Source of the DNA: Helicobacter mustelae
GTDB lineage: Bacteria; Campylobacterota; Campylobacteria; Campylobacterales; Helicobacteraceae
Length of the DNA: 64,000 bases
NCBI RefSeq assembly: GCF_900476215.1
Contig: NZ_LS483446.1
Location: 1,364,001 to 1,428,000 of the forward strand
Direction: 5' to 3'
The notes under the pieces were generated by a model that was not told the origin of the DNA, searched no databases, and worked only from the letters and a program-made list of their open reading frames with translations. A program made the position numbers and the translations under genes. Shown here piece by piece: positions 26,767-35,442 of this stretch (positions are counted from its first letter, which is position 1; every line of letters begins with the position of its first letter).

Positions 26767-27832
26767 AGTTTTCTTCCTTCTCTGCTTCTATTTCATTGAT
26801 TTTGTTCTTGCGTTGGATCTCTAGCATCTCCAAAATCTCTTTTACCTGATCTTTTTCTGTGCGAATCGCCTCTTTAATGCGGATGGTCTTGCGATAACGC
26901 TGCAGCCCAATATCTGCCAAAAACTTATCCTTCCCATCAATCGCCACAAATACCGTGTCATCAGCCACACGATCTAACCGAATGATATCCCCACGCTGTA
27001 ATTCCAAGATCTCGCGCAGTGAGAGATTGGCACCACCCAAAAATGCACTCAAAGAAATCCCTGCCCCGCCAATTAGGGCTTGCAACTCTTTATTGCGAGA
27101 TTTTTTGGAGCTAGTCTCAGATAACACAAGATCGCGACTACCCAAACGGGAGAGCACTGCCTCTAGAGAGATGACTGGGTAACACAGGCTGAGCATGCCG
27201 CTACTATGCCCGATAATCATCTCCATCACCACCATAATCACCACTTCATTTTGCGCAACAATCTGCACAACATTGGGACTAGATTCTTTTGCATCAACGC
27301 TAGGAAAGATTTCTGCTACCGGACCCCATGCATCTTTTAGGGTCTGCATGATTTGGCGCAAAATGGTATCTAGCAAATTCAGCTCAATATCACTAAATTC
27401 ACGCTGATGATCATAAGTCTCCCCCTTACCACCAAGCAATCGATCAATCATGGAAAACACGATACTGGGATTAATCTCAAGCACGCCTGTACCATCCATT
27501 GGCTTCATAGAAAATACATTAAAGCTTGTAGGACTAGGCAAACTCATCAAAAACTCCCCATAAGTCATCTGATCCACACTATGAAGCTGAATCTCTACAA
27601 TACTGCGCATAATTGCTGAAATCTGACTAGAAAGATTACGCGCCATTTTGTCATGGATACCCTTAAATGCACGCAGCTGTTCTTTACTCACGCGATTGGG
27701 ACGCTTGAAATCATAGAGTGTGATCTGTCTTTTGGGAGAGATTCCCTGCTCATTTGCAGAGGAATCCACATCATCATTATCCACGACCTCTAATAGAGCA
27801 TCAATTTCTTCTTGACTCAAAATATCAGCCAT
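26759..27832 (-). CDS. fliM: Flagellar motor switch protein FliM
   Basis: This switch protein of 357 residues binds CheY-P and sets the rotation sense. The CheY-binding peptide LSQEEIDALLEV is at residues 5-16. A CheC-like middle domain follows (MTYGEFLMSLPSPTSFNVF), and the C-terminal SpoA domain includes LSLREILELQRGDIIRLDR. The start overlaps the fliA stop by 8 bp. A charged tail (NKINEIEAEKEENYE) closes the protein. Confidence 0.95.
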   Translation of the reverse strand: MADILSQEEIDALLEVVDNDDVDSSANEQGISPKRQITLYDFKRPNRVSKEQLRAFKGIHDKMARNLSSQISAIMRSIVEIQLHSVDQMTYGEFLMSLPSPTSFNVFSMKPMDGTGVLEINPSIVFSMIDRLLGGKGETYDHQREFSDIELNLLDTILRQIMQTLKDAWGPVAEIFPSVDAKESSPNVVQIVAQNEVVIMVVMEMIIGHSSGMLSLCYPVISLEAVLSRLGSRDLVLSETSSKKSRNKELQALIGGAGISLSAFLGGANLSLREILELQRGDIIRLDRVADDTVFVAIDGKDKFLADIGLQRYRKTIRIKEAIRTEKDQVKEILEMLEIQRKNKINEIEAEKEENYE

Positions 27833-28520
27833 GATTCTCTCCTATTACTTTTCGAATTTTTTTAATCACTTCTTTGGTAATTTGTGAAATCCTGGATTCT
27901 GTGATGTCCAAAACTTCCTTAATTTCATTAAGATTCATTTCTTCAAAAAAATACATCTGCATAATCATCTGCTCTCTTTGGCTAAGCCCACTTAGGATTT
28001 TTTTGATCTTTTGGACCAGCTCCTCTTTTTCGAGTTTCTCTACAATATCATCACTCTCAATTGCATTGTATTGCTCATCAATTGGCACGAGCAAATAAAT
28101 ATCAGAGGCAATACGAGCTTCACGGATTTTTTCCTCATCTTCTCCCAAAACTTGGGCCAAATAGGCATCGCTTGGCTCTTCTTGGTGTTGATTATAATAG
28201 CGCGTGATCTCCTGATCGATGCTTTTGATGAGCTTGCGATTTGCCCGCGAGATGATGTCTAGTGAGCGCAAATAATCTAATAGCGCTCCATTGACCCGAG
28301 TCTTAGCATATCCCCAAAAAGAGTCATTAAGTTTGCTATCATATTTTCTAGCAAGTTTAATGAGTTCTTCTGTGCCAATGGAAATGAGGTCATTGACATC
28401 TACAGAGCTTGGTAAACGCTCCTTCATGCGATAGGCCATGGCCCTTACAGCGGGTAGATATTGAATGGCTAGCTCATCTTGAGAATATTTGAGATTTTGA
28501 TTATAAGCATCTATTTTCAT
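27825..28520 (-). CDS. fliA: RNA polymerase sigma-28 (FliA)
   Basis: This sigma factor of 231 residues directs late flagellar genes. Region 2 is in the stretch AVRAMAYRMKERLPSSVDVNDL to FWGYAKTRVNGALLDYLR, followed by region 3 (RKLIKSIDQE). Region 4 carries a helix-turn-helix (LSQREQMIMQMYFFEEMNLN, then VLDITESRISQITKEV). ATG 28520 shares a base with the previous stop (TGATG). It is co-encoded with its functional partners flhF/flhG and the C-ring genes. Confidence 0.95.
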   Translation of the reverse strand: MKIDAYNQNLKYSQDELAIQYLPAVRAMAYRMKERLPSSVDVNDLISIGTEELIKLARKYDSKLNDSFWGYAKTRVNGALLDYLRSLDIISRANRKLIKSIDQEITRYYNQHQEEPSDAYLAQVLGEDEEKIREARIASDIYLLVPIDEQYNAIESDDIVEKLEKEELVQKIKKILSGLSQREQMIMQMYFFEEMNLNEIKEVLDITESRISQITKEVIKKIRKVIGENHG

Positions 28521-28834
28521 CACATGTTGCCATCAAAATCAAAGCTTTTTAGATAATGCTTGATATCTTGGGCCTCTTTTTCTCGACTGTCAAACTCTTT
28601 GTCAAAATAATCTAGACGCTTCTCTAGGAGTTTTTTATCAAAAATCTTATGATTAAAATCCAATGACCAAGTATAAACAGAAACAATCAGCATCACGATT
28701 AAATAAAACCCAATGGTAGAAACAACTGTCCAAAATAAAATAATCTCAGGCTCATCAAACTTGGCAATCGAGACTGCAAGTCCTAAGAAAAATCCCATGG
28801 CAACAGAAAAATTGAGATAATTCAATGGCTTCAT
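28520..28834 (-). CDS. Small membrane protein of the flagellar operon (HP1033-type)
   Basis: This protein of 104 residues has two membrane helices (NFSVAMGFFLGLAVSIA and ILFWTVVSTIGFYLIVMLIVS) and a charged, helical C-terminal half (KIFDKKLLEKRLDYFDKEFDSREKEAQDIKHY, split by short gaps). No known domain is recognised. It is conserved in position between flhG and fliA in Helicobacter and Campylobacter, so a flagellar or motor-related role is possible but unproven. Confidence 0.8.
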   Translation of the reverse strand: MKPLNYLNFSVAMGFFLGLAVSIAKFDEPEIILFWTVVSTIGFYLIVMLIVSVYTWSLDFNHKIFDKKLLEKRLDYFDKEFDSREKEAQDIKHYLKSFDFDGNM

Positions 28835-28846
28835 CTCTTCTCCTCA

Positions 28847-29713
28847 TCAAAGATAGCTTAGCAACCTTTTGAAAAAACCACCAAAGCTTGCCCTTCGAGT
28901 ATCAAGCACATTACGTTCCATTTTTGAAACCAGATTTTTTGCGATTTCCTCCATCGCGATGCTAAAGGCATTATAAGACTCTGTTTTGCATAACAATTCA
29001 CGATATTTCGTGGAATTCTTCACAGAATTATTACTAATCAAACATCCTAGATAAGATAATTCCAGATTTGGCATGTTTTTGGCAGAGACACCCTGAATTT
29101 TCTGAAAGATGCTAAGCGCCTCTTGTGAACGAGTAGCCATATTAATAATCATCAAAATCTCATTCTTTTGCTTGGCATTGATTTTTATGGTGGCATAGGC
29201 ATCCGTAATAGCAGAGGGGTCTGGGGTGGTCACCACAACCACATAATCGGATGCATTCAAAAAAGCCTGGGTAGTAGGGGCGATCCCCGCACCAGTATCC
29301 ACAATCACATAATCAAAGGCATTGAAGATGACACTTTGATTGACAAAGCTATCTAGGATATTATTTTTTTCTGCATATTTGAGGATATCCTCCCCGCTAT
29401 CCCCAGGGATGAGATAGAGATTTTTATCCACAGGATAGATCACATCATCAAAGCTCGCCTCCCCGCGCAATACATGCAAAATATTTTTTTGCGTACGCAC
29501 CCCAAGTATCAAATCCAGATTCGCCAAACCAATGTCTGCGTCAAATATGCCGATTTTATAGCCCATTTTAGCGAGGGTATAGGCTAGGTTTGCGCTAATG
29601 GTAGATTTGCCCACACCCCCCTTTCCGCTAGTAACAGCGATGAATTTTGTAGCATGCAGCCTTTTGTCGCTGTCTAAAAGTTGCTCGAGCTTTGCTGCTT
29701 GATTTTCGTTCAT
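28847..29713 (-). CDS. flhG: Flagellar number regulator FlhG (MinD-like ATPase)
   Basis: This P-loop ATPase of 288 residues controls flagellar number and placement together with FlhF. It has the deviant Walker A SGKGGVGKSTIS near residue 29-40, the MinD-type GIFDADIGLANLDLILG, DYVIVDTGAGI (Walker B region) and a C-terminal amphipathic end (FKRLLSYL) suited to membrane binding. Its start overlaps the flhF stop as ATGA. Confidence 0.94.
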   Translation of the reverse strand: MNENQAAKLEQLLDSDKRLHATKFIAVTSGKGGVGKSTISANLAYTLAKMGYKIGIFDADIGLANLDLILGVRTQKNILHVLRGEASFDDVIYPVDKNLYLIPGDSGEDILKYAEKNNILDSFVNQSVIFNAFDYVIVDTGAGIAPTTQAFLNASDYVVVVTTPDPSAITDAYATIKINAKQKNEILMIINMATRSQEALSIFQKIQGVSAKNMPNLELSYLGCLISNNSVKNSTKYRELLCKTESYNAFSIAMEEIAKNLVSKMERNVLDTRRASFGGFFKRLLSYL

Positions 29714-31053
29714 TTTTTCCCCTTATTCGGATTATAAAACCCATCCAACAAGCAGTCAGCAAGATAATCATTTGTCGCTACACACAAATCCGTTGGTACT
29801 TCTTGACCAATAGAAAGATAGCTAATAGGCTTTTTTGTCTCATAAGCAAGAGAAAAAAGATTGCCAAGCCCCCTGCTCTCATCAAGCTTACTAAATACAA
29901 AAGAATCCACACCCAAATCACTAAAAGCATGATAAATATCTTTGAGGTCTCCAAATTTCGTCGTGGCAGATAGCACGAGGGACACATCGATTTTATAATC
30001 ATTTTGCACAAAGCGCCTTAATTGCTGGATCTTTTGCTTGTCATGTTGAGAATGCCCTGCAGTATCTACAAGAATCACATCACAATAGCGCAAAGCATCA
30101 ATTTCTCTCAAAAAATCCTCAGGCTCAATTACTGTTTCAATGCTGATTTTCATTTTGCGTGCATACCAAGTAAGCTGATCCAATGCACCGATTCTATAAG
30201 TATCTAATGTAATAATTCCCACTCGATATTTATGATCCAAAAGCCTGGAATAGCGCGCAGCAAGCTTAGCAAGGGTAGTGGTTTTTCCCACGCCTGTAGG
30301 ACCAATAAGCATGATGATTTTTTTGCTGCTCATGTCAAGATTTTCATTACGGCAATACAGCATCTTGCGCAAAATCTCTCGAAAGTAACGCTTAATTGTC
30401 ACAGAATTCTCCCGCATCTTCAGTGGCATCAATTCTAAGCTTAGCTTCATGATCTCATCTAAATGCACCTGATAGATGCCGCTATTCTTTGCGATGCGAT
30501 AAATCTCTGCAAACTCCTGAGGAATCTGCAGATTGGTGGGGCATTTTTCTTCCCAAACCATATTTTGAATCAATTTGATTCGATCGTTTAATTTATCCAA
30601 CTCTGCTTTTATGGCCTTAAACTCCTTAGCCTCTTCTTGCTGCTCTTTTTTCAAGCGCTCTTCTTTTTGATACATCTTATTTTCAAAAAGAAAGTCAAAA
30701 TTTTCTTTTTTTGGAGGATGTTTTTTGGCTTGGATCTCATGAATCTGCTGCACCGTCTCAGAAAGCTCCAGACTTGCAGCATCATCAGGAGAATCTAGTT
30801 CAGGAAAATAGCTCTTTTGCATCTTTTTTTTGCTGATGGTATCCAAGCGATTTTGCACACTGTTTTTTTGCAAGGAAGGAGAGCTGGCTTTTGCCTCATC
30901 CACGGCCACGACGATTTCATAGAGGCCAGGTTGGGTAAGGGTTTTTTTGCGCACTTCATTGGTCTTAATGATGAGTGCATCCTCCCCATGCTTGCTCTGC
31001 ACAATCTTGAGAGCCTCTGCTGCCGTCTCCCCGCCATAAGTATAGAGCTTCAT
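29710..31053 (-). CDS. flhF: Flagellar SRP-like GTPase FlhF
   Basis: This GTPase of 447 residues places the polar flagellum. The N-terminal B domain starts MKLYTYGGETAAEALKIV. A long charged middle region follows, then the NG GTPase core with IGPTGVGKTTTLAKLAA (G1), LDTYRIGALDQL, VILVDTAGHSQHD (G3) and FSKLDE (G4). ATG 31053 has AAAGGAAG upstream and overlaps the folK stop as ATGA; the upstream in-frame codons belong to folK. Confidence 0.94.
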   Translation of the reverse strand: MKLYTYGGETAAEALKIVQSKHGEDALIIKTNEVRKKTLTQPGLYEIVVAVDEAKASSPSLQKNSVQNRLDTISKKKMQKSYFPELDSPDDAASLELSETVQQIHEIQAKKHPPKKENFDFLFENKMYQKEERLKKEQQEEAKEFKAIKAELDKLNDRIKLIQNMVWEEKCPTNLQIPQEFAEIYRIAKNSGIYQVHLDEIMKLSLELMPLKMRENSVTIKRYFREILRKMLYCRNENLDMSSKKIIMLIGPTGVGKTTTLAKLAARYSRLLDHKYRVGIITLDTYRIGALDQLTWYARKMKISIETVIEPEDFLREIDALRYCDVILVDTAGHSQHDKQKIQQLRRFVQNDYKIDVSLVLSATTKFGDLKDIYHAFSDLGVDSFVFSKLDESRGLGNLFSLAYETKKPISYLSIGQEVPTDLCVATNDYLADCLLDGFYNPNKGKK

Positions 31054-31619
31054 CTTCCTTTTTCTCCTTGCATCACTAAGCTTTGTAACAATAGCGGTAT
31101 TATAACAGATTCTCTTTGCTTCCACGCAGGATGGGGAATCTTTAGATGCGGGTATTTTACCACTTTGTGCCCAAAAAATAAAATATCAATGTCCAGTGTG
31201 CGCGGGGCATTTTTGAATCTCCGCTTCCTAGCTCTGCCAAATTTTCGCTCCAAATAAAACACCAGATGATAGATTGCATTCAGATTCAAATTCGTGATGA
31301 GAGAAATGGTGGCATTATAAAAATCTGGCTGATTTTTGTATCCAAAAGCAGGATTACGATAAATGGGGCTTGTGATGATGAAATGAAAATTGGGATGATT
31401 TTTGAGCCAAAGGATGAGTTTTGTAAAAGTAGCAATCACATCCCCCTCATTCCCCCCAATCCCAAGAGTTAGGAAATTTTGTGATGCAGGAGGGAAATAA
31501 AATCTCTTGGAATGAAATCCCTTAGGCCTGCAAAGAAAACCAAACTTCCTAGTAAAAACATTTGAGGAGGAGTCAAGAGGCGCCAGGGGGAAATGGGGAG
31601 TGAAAAATAAGGCACGCAT
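31050..31619 (-). CDS. folK: 2-amino-4-hydroxy-6-hydroxymethyldihydropteridine pyrophosphokinase
   Basis: This enzyme of 189 residues transfers pyrophosphate from ATP to hydroxymethyldihydropterin for folate. HPPK landmarks are LGIGGNEGD at about residue 53, SPIYRNPAFGYKNQPDFYNA, and GRARKRRFKNAPRTLDIDIL with the acidic metal ligands DID. About 50 residues precede the catalytic fold (FFTPHFPLAPL...), an extension also present in the H. pylori copy as I recall it. It starts within 5 bp of the pepQ stop. Confidence 0.9.
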   Translation of the reverse strand: MRALFFTPHFPLAPLDSSSNVFTRKFGFLCRPKGFHSKRFYFPPASQNFLTLGIGGNEGDVIATFTKLILWLKNHPNFHFIITSPIYRNPAFGYKNQPDFYNATISLITNLNLNAIYHLVFYLERKFGRARKRRFKNAPRTLDIDILFFGHKVVKYPHLKIPHPAWKQRESVIIPLLLQSLVMQGEKGR

Positions 31620-31623
31620 AGAC

Positions 31624-32661
31624 TCACAGAATCTGTGCCAAAACCTCTGCACGCCCGTTTTTTATGACTACAAGATCTTCAATCCTCACGCCAAAATCAC
31701 CAGGCAAATAAATGCCAGGCTCGATAGAAAACACCATTCCCTCAGAGACCTTTTCTTCACTACGTGCTGAGATAATGGGCAACTCATGGATATCCAGTCC
31801 GATGCCATGCCCCGTTCCATGCGTGAAATACTCGCCATAGCCCTCTTGAGAGATGATCTCTCTCCCAATCTTATCAATCTCCCTGCCAGTCATCCCCTCA
31901 CGAATCTGCTCGATGGTTTTCTCCTGTGCCCTGCGCACGATATCATAGATTTTTTGGCGGAAGGGATCTGCAAAATGCTGATCCTTGCCAAAATGCATTT
32001 CCTTGTCAAATTGCGCACTTCTGGTGCAGTCTGAGCAATAACGCTCAAACTTAATCCCTGCATCCAGCAAAATCAAATCTTTTTGCTTCAGTGATGTCTT
32101 AGAGGGTAGCGCATGAGGTTTTGCAGCATTTTGGTTAATTCCAAAAATAGGCAGGAAGCTAAGCTCATAATTACCCTCATCACGCAAAAATCCCTCAATT
32201 TGATAATGCAAGGACTTCTCAGTCCCTCCCTCTCCCCTCTCTTGCAAAAAACGAGCGACTTTTTGATAGGCTTGCTGATTAAGGATCTGAGAGCGCTCAA
32301 GCTTTGCAATCTCTTGGGGAGTTTTGCAAATGCGGATTTTTTGGTGGAACTTCTTCTCGCCTATAAGCTTGACTTGAGTCTTGGCGCTCAATTCTTGATA
32401 GGTAGAAAAACTTAGCTGCGTAGGGTCAAAATAAAGCTCTCTAATTTTTTGGGAATTAAGCAGGGAGATGAGGGATGCGGTGATGTCATGACTCTCGATA
32501 ATCTCTGTCCCACTGCGGATAAACTCCCTGGCCTCTGTGGTATAGCGCCCATCAGTGATAAAAAACGAATTGCCCTCTAATTTTGCAAACCACGCATTAT
32601 CGCAGTTATAGCCACACTCATAAAATTGCGCATTTTCATTAGAGGTGATGAAATTACGCAT
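31624..32661 (-). CDS. pepQ: M24B metallopeptidase (Xaa-Pro peptidase)
   Basis: This creatinase-fold peptidase of 345 residues probably cleaves X-Pro bonds. The five metal ligands are in LILLDAGIKFERYCSDCTR (two Asp), HGTGHGIGLDIHE (His), SIEPGIY (Glu) and RIEDLVV (Glu). The N-terminal third is a short creatinase N domain. The start overlaps the aroQ stop by 8 bp, and the end lies 4 bp before folK. Confidence 0.88.
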   Translation of the reverse strand: MRNFITSNENAQFYECGYNCDNAWFAKLEGNSFFITDGRYTTEAREFIRSGTEIIESHDITASLISLLNSQKIRELYFDPTQLSFSTYQELSAKTQVKLIGEKKFHQKIRICKTPQEIAKLERSQILNQQAYQKVARFLQERGEGGTEKSLHYQIEGFLRDEGNYELSFLPIFGINQNAAKPHALPSKTSLKQKDLILLDAGIKFERYCSDCTRSAQFDKEMHFGKDQHFADPFRQKIYDIVRRAQEKTIEQIREGMTGREIDKIGREIISQEGYGEYFTHGTGHGIGLDIHELPIISARSEEKVSEGMVFSIEPGIYLPGDFGVRIEDLVVIKNGRAEVLAQIL

Positions 32662-33139
32662 TTTCTTTCTGCGCCTCTGCTTGGGCAGCTTTGATGGCCT
32701 CTATCTCACCAATAATCTGCAGGATGGAAATGAGCGCCAAATGATAGCCAAATGCTCCAAATCCAGTGATTACGCCGCCAGTAACTGCGCCTGTGTAGCT
32801 CACTTTTCGATAATCCTCTCGCGCAAAAATATTACTCAAATGCACTTCCACTGCTGGGACTCCAGAAGATGCAATGGCATCAGCGATAGCCACAGAAGTG
32901 TGGGCATATGCGCCAGGATTGATGACTATGCCCTGATATTCGCCCCCGATGCATTCCTGGATCTTGTCAATAATCTCTCCTTCAAAATTGCTTTGGAAAA
33001 AATCTAGCTCACATTTATTTTGTTTGGCGAATTCCTGCATATTGTTGTGAATTTGCTCCAATGTCATGGGTCCATAAATCCGAGGATCTCTGTGCCCTAA
33101 GATATTGAGGTTGGGTCCTTGAATAACTAAAATTTTCAT
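32654..33139 (-). CDS. aroQ: 3-dehydroquinate dehydratase, type II
   Basis: This dodecameric enzyme of 161 residues dehydrates 3-dehydroquinate in the shikimate pathway. Type II motifs are VIQGPNLNILGHRDP with the catalytic region, ESGEIID-like EGEIIDKI, NPGAYAHTSVAIADAI with the active-site His, and EVHLSNIFAREDYR. ATG 33139 (MKILVIQG) follows AAGGAC. It is the first gene of the aroQ-to-fliY unit, and TATAGT about 26 bp upstream is a likely -10. Confidence 0.95.
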   Translation of the reverse strand: MKILVIQGPNLNILGHRDPRIYGPMTLEQIHNNMQEFAKQNKCELDFFQSNFEGEIIDKIQECIGGEYQGIVINPGAYAHTSVAIADAIASSGVPAVEVHLSNIFAREDYRKVSYTGAVTGGVITGFGAFGYHLALISILQIIGEIEAIKAAQAEAQKENA

Positions 33140-33372
33140 GAAAGTCCTTAATGTGAAATTTTGCATTACTATACATAAACTAGGCTAATAAGAAACAGCC
33201 TGACAAACCTTGGCATTTAAAATATTTTATAGGATTTTTGGCACTCATTTCTGGGATTTGAATTTTGATGCAGCCAGATCCCAAATCCACTTAAGATGAG
33301 TAGGCTTGTGGATTTTTGGGAGGTCTTTGGCAGGATAGGCGAGCATTTTAATGCACCTGCAGGGGTCATTTA

Positions 33373-34593
33373 CTAACATGCAAGCGAATTTGAATTTTGC
33401 TCCATGGTCTTTAAGCAAGCATTTCTCAATCGCTCAAAACCCAGCCGCATTTCTTCATCACTAATGGTAAGCGCAGGCAGAAAGCGCACAATATCACTTC
33501 CGGATTTCAGCACCAATAAACGCTCCTCAAAAGCATTTCTAATGACAAGATTTTGCAAACCCACATTTTTGGTCTTGAGTCCACGCATGAGCCCCATACC
33601 ACTGATACCCGAAAACAAATCAGAAAACTCTTCTTGGATTTTTCTAAGATATGCATCAAAGTGCTTAATTCGCAGGGCAATCGCACCACTTTGAAATTCT
33701 TTTTCCAAGATTTCTAGCACACAGAGCGCGGCTCTTGAGGATAAGAAATTTCCCCCAAAAGTGCTGCCATGATCTCCTGGGGCAAAAATATCTTTTAGCG
33801 TGGTCAGAGTCACGCCAATGGGTATACCTCCACCCAACCCCTTTGCCAGTGTTATAATATCTGGCAAAATCCCATACTTATGGCTTGCAAAAACCTCTCC
33901 GCTGCGATAAATCCCTGTTTGTACCTCATCGACAATGAGCAAAATCTTTTTTTCTTTGAGAAAAATCGCTAAATCCTGGATCTGCTTTTTGTCAAATGCA
34001 TTGACACCACCCTCCCCTTGGATAAGCTCAAGCATCACCGCACAAGTCTGAGAATCTATGAGATTATAAATGTCTAAAATATCCTCTGCTATGCAAAAAC
34101 CATCGGGAAATGGGGAAAAATATCGATGTAGTTTCTCCTGCCCTGTGGCCCGCAAAGTAGCAAGCGTCCTACCATGGAAGCTGGATTTTAGCGTGATGAT
34201 TTTATAGCGCTTGATCCCGCCCTCTTCTTCGCCAAATTTTCTCGCGATCTTGATAGCAGTTTCATTGGCCTCTGCACCAGAATTGCTAAAAAATACGCGA
34301 GCGGGCATTTTGCTAAGTTCGACGATTTTTTCAGCCAAAAGCACCTGGGGTTGGTTTGGATAGAGATTAGAAATATGAATGAGTTGATCCACCTGCTCTT
34401 TGATACAATGGTTAAGTATGGGATTGCTATGTCCCACACTACACACCCCAATCCCACTACCAAAATCAATAAAATCCTTGCCACATTGCGTATAAAGCGT
34501 GCAATTTTTGCCCAATACGAAATTAACTTCCATCTTTGCATAACTATGAAGCACAAAATTATAATCTAGCTTTTTTAGTGTTTCTAAATCCAT
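33373..34593 (-). CDS. argD: Acetylornithine aminotransferase
   Basis: This class III aminotransferase of 406 residues uses PLP. In the arginine pathway it converts N-acetylglutamate semialdehyde to acetylornithine, and it may also serve lysine synthesis. Motifs are FSNSGAEANETAIKIARK, SSFHGRTLATL, VDEVQTGIYRSG, and ITLAKGLGGGIPIGV with the PLP lysine. The family also includes other omega-aminotransferases, so the substrate is assigned by overall similarity. A minus-strand TATAAT at 34670-34675 is a suitable -10. Confidence 0.85.
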   Translation of the reverse strand: MDLETLKKLDYNFVLHSYAKMEVNFVLGKNCTLYTQCGKDFIDFGSGIGVCSVGHSNPILNHCIKEQVDQLIHISNLYPNQPQVLLAEKIVELSKMPARVFFSNSGAEANETAIKIARKFGEEEGGIKRYKIITLKSSFHGRTLATLRATGQEKLHRYFSPFPDGFCIAEDILDIYNLIDSQTCAVMLELIQGEGGVNAFDKKQIQDLAIFLKEKKILLIVDEVQTGIYRSGEVFASHKYGILPDIITLAKGLGGGIPIGVTLTTLKDIFAPGDHGSTFGGNFLSSRAALCVLEILEKEFQSGAIALRIKHFDAYLRKIQEEFSDLFSGISGMGLMRGLKTKNVGLQNLVIRNAFEERLLVLKSGSDIVRFLPALTISDEEMRLGFERLRNACLKTMEQNSNSLAC

Positions 34594-34669
34594 GATCCAA
34601 CCTTATTTGCTTTTCTCTTTTTTTGTCTTTAACTTTTGGGAAATTCTTAGTTAGTGTTGCACTGCTTGA

Positions 34670-34675
34670 ATTATA
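34670..34675 (-). promoter_or_regulatory. -10 box for argD
   Basis: TATAAT on the minus strand, about 77 bp ahead of the argD start, in the divergent argD/sodB region. The sodB side has TACAAT-type -10 candidates near 34728-34742. Confidence 0.4.
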
Positions 34676-34787
34676 GAATAAAAGCAAAAATTCAGGCAAG
34701 GAATTCAAATATTACATTCTATTTCGTTACAATAGGTACAATAGAAAATCCAAAAATGGATCATAAATACTAGACCAAGGAGACACA

Positions 34788-35426
34788 ATGTTTGAATTAA
34801 GAAAACTGCCCTATCCAAAGGATTCTTTCGGAGATTTTTTAAGCCCAACTACTTTTGATTTTCACCATGGAAAACATCACCAGACTTACATCAACAATCT
34901 CAATAATCTCATCAAAGACAGCCAGTTTGCTAATAGCTGCTTGTTTGAGATCATCACCAAATCTAGCGGTGGAATCTTCAACAATGCCGCGCAGGTTTAT
35001 AATCATGATTTTTATTGGGATTGCATCACGCCAGAAAAAACCTCTATCAGCCAAGAGCTCAAAACCGCAATCGAAAAAGAATTTGGCTGCACAAACACCT
35101 TTAAAGAAAAATTCCTAACAAGTGCGACCACACTTTTTGGTTCTGGATGGTGCTGGCTTGTATATGATGTGGCAAACAGAAAGCTTGAGATCGTCCAAAC
35201 TAGCAATGCTGCCACTCCAGTCACACAGAACAAAGTACCACTGCTTGTTGTGGATGTTTGGGAGCACGCGTATTATGTGGATCATAAAAATGCCCGCCCT
35301 GTGTATTTAGAGAAATTCTATGAGCATATCAATTGGGAATTTGTATCTAAATCCTATGAATGGGCACTCAAAGAGGGATTGGGTTCTGTGCAACATTTCA
35401 TTAGCGTCCTAATTCACAGTAAATAA
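34788..35426 (+). CDS. sodB: Superoxide dismutase [Fe]
   Basis: This enzyme of 212 residues dismutates superoxide in the cytosol. Metal ligands fit His26 (DFHHGKHHQTY), His73 (VYNHDFYWD), Asp156 and His160 (VVDVWEHAYYVDH). The alanine-glutamine pattern around GGIFNNAAQVYNH fits iron-dependent forms. A C-terminal extension (GSVQHFISVLIHSK) is also typical of Helicobacter SodB. The start follows CAAGGAGA. Iron-dependent control by Fur is known in H. pylori; I could not define a site here. Confidence 0.95.
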   Translation: MFELRKLPYPKDSFGDFLSPTTFDFHHGKHHQTYINNLNNLIKDSQFANSCLFEIITKSSGGIFNNAAQVYNHDFYWDCITPEKTSISQELKTAIEKEFGCTNTFKEKFLTSATTLFGSGWCWLVYDVANRKLEIVQTSNAATPVTQNKVPLLVVDVWEHAYYVDHKNARPVYLEKFYEHINWEFVSKSYEWALKEGLGSVQHFISVLIHSK

Positions 35427-35442
35427 ATCTCAAGAAATCTTG

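Noticed and set aside
25927-33139. Flagellar cluster as a novel system because folK, pepQ and aroQ are joined to it
   Set aside because: The same mixed order is known in H. pylori (HP1030-HP1038), so the linkage is a conserved Helicobacter trait.
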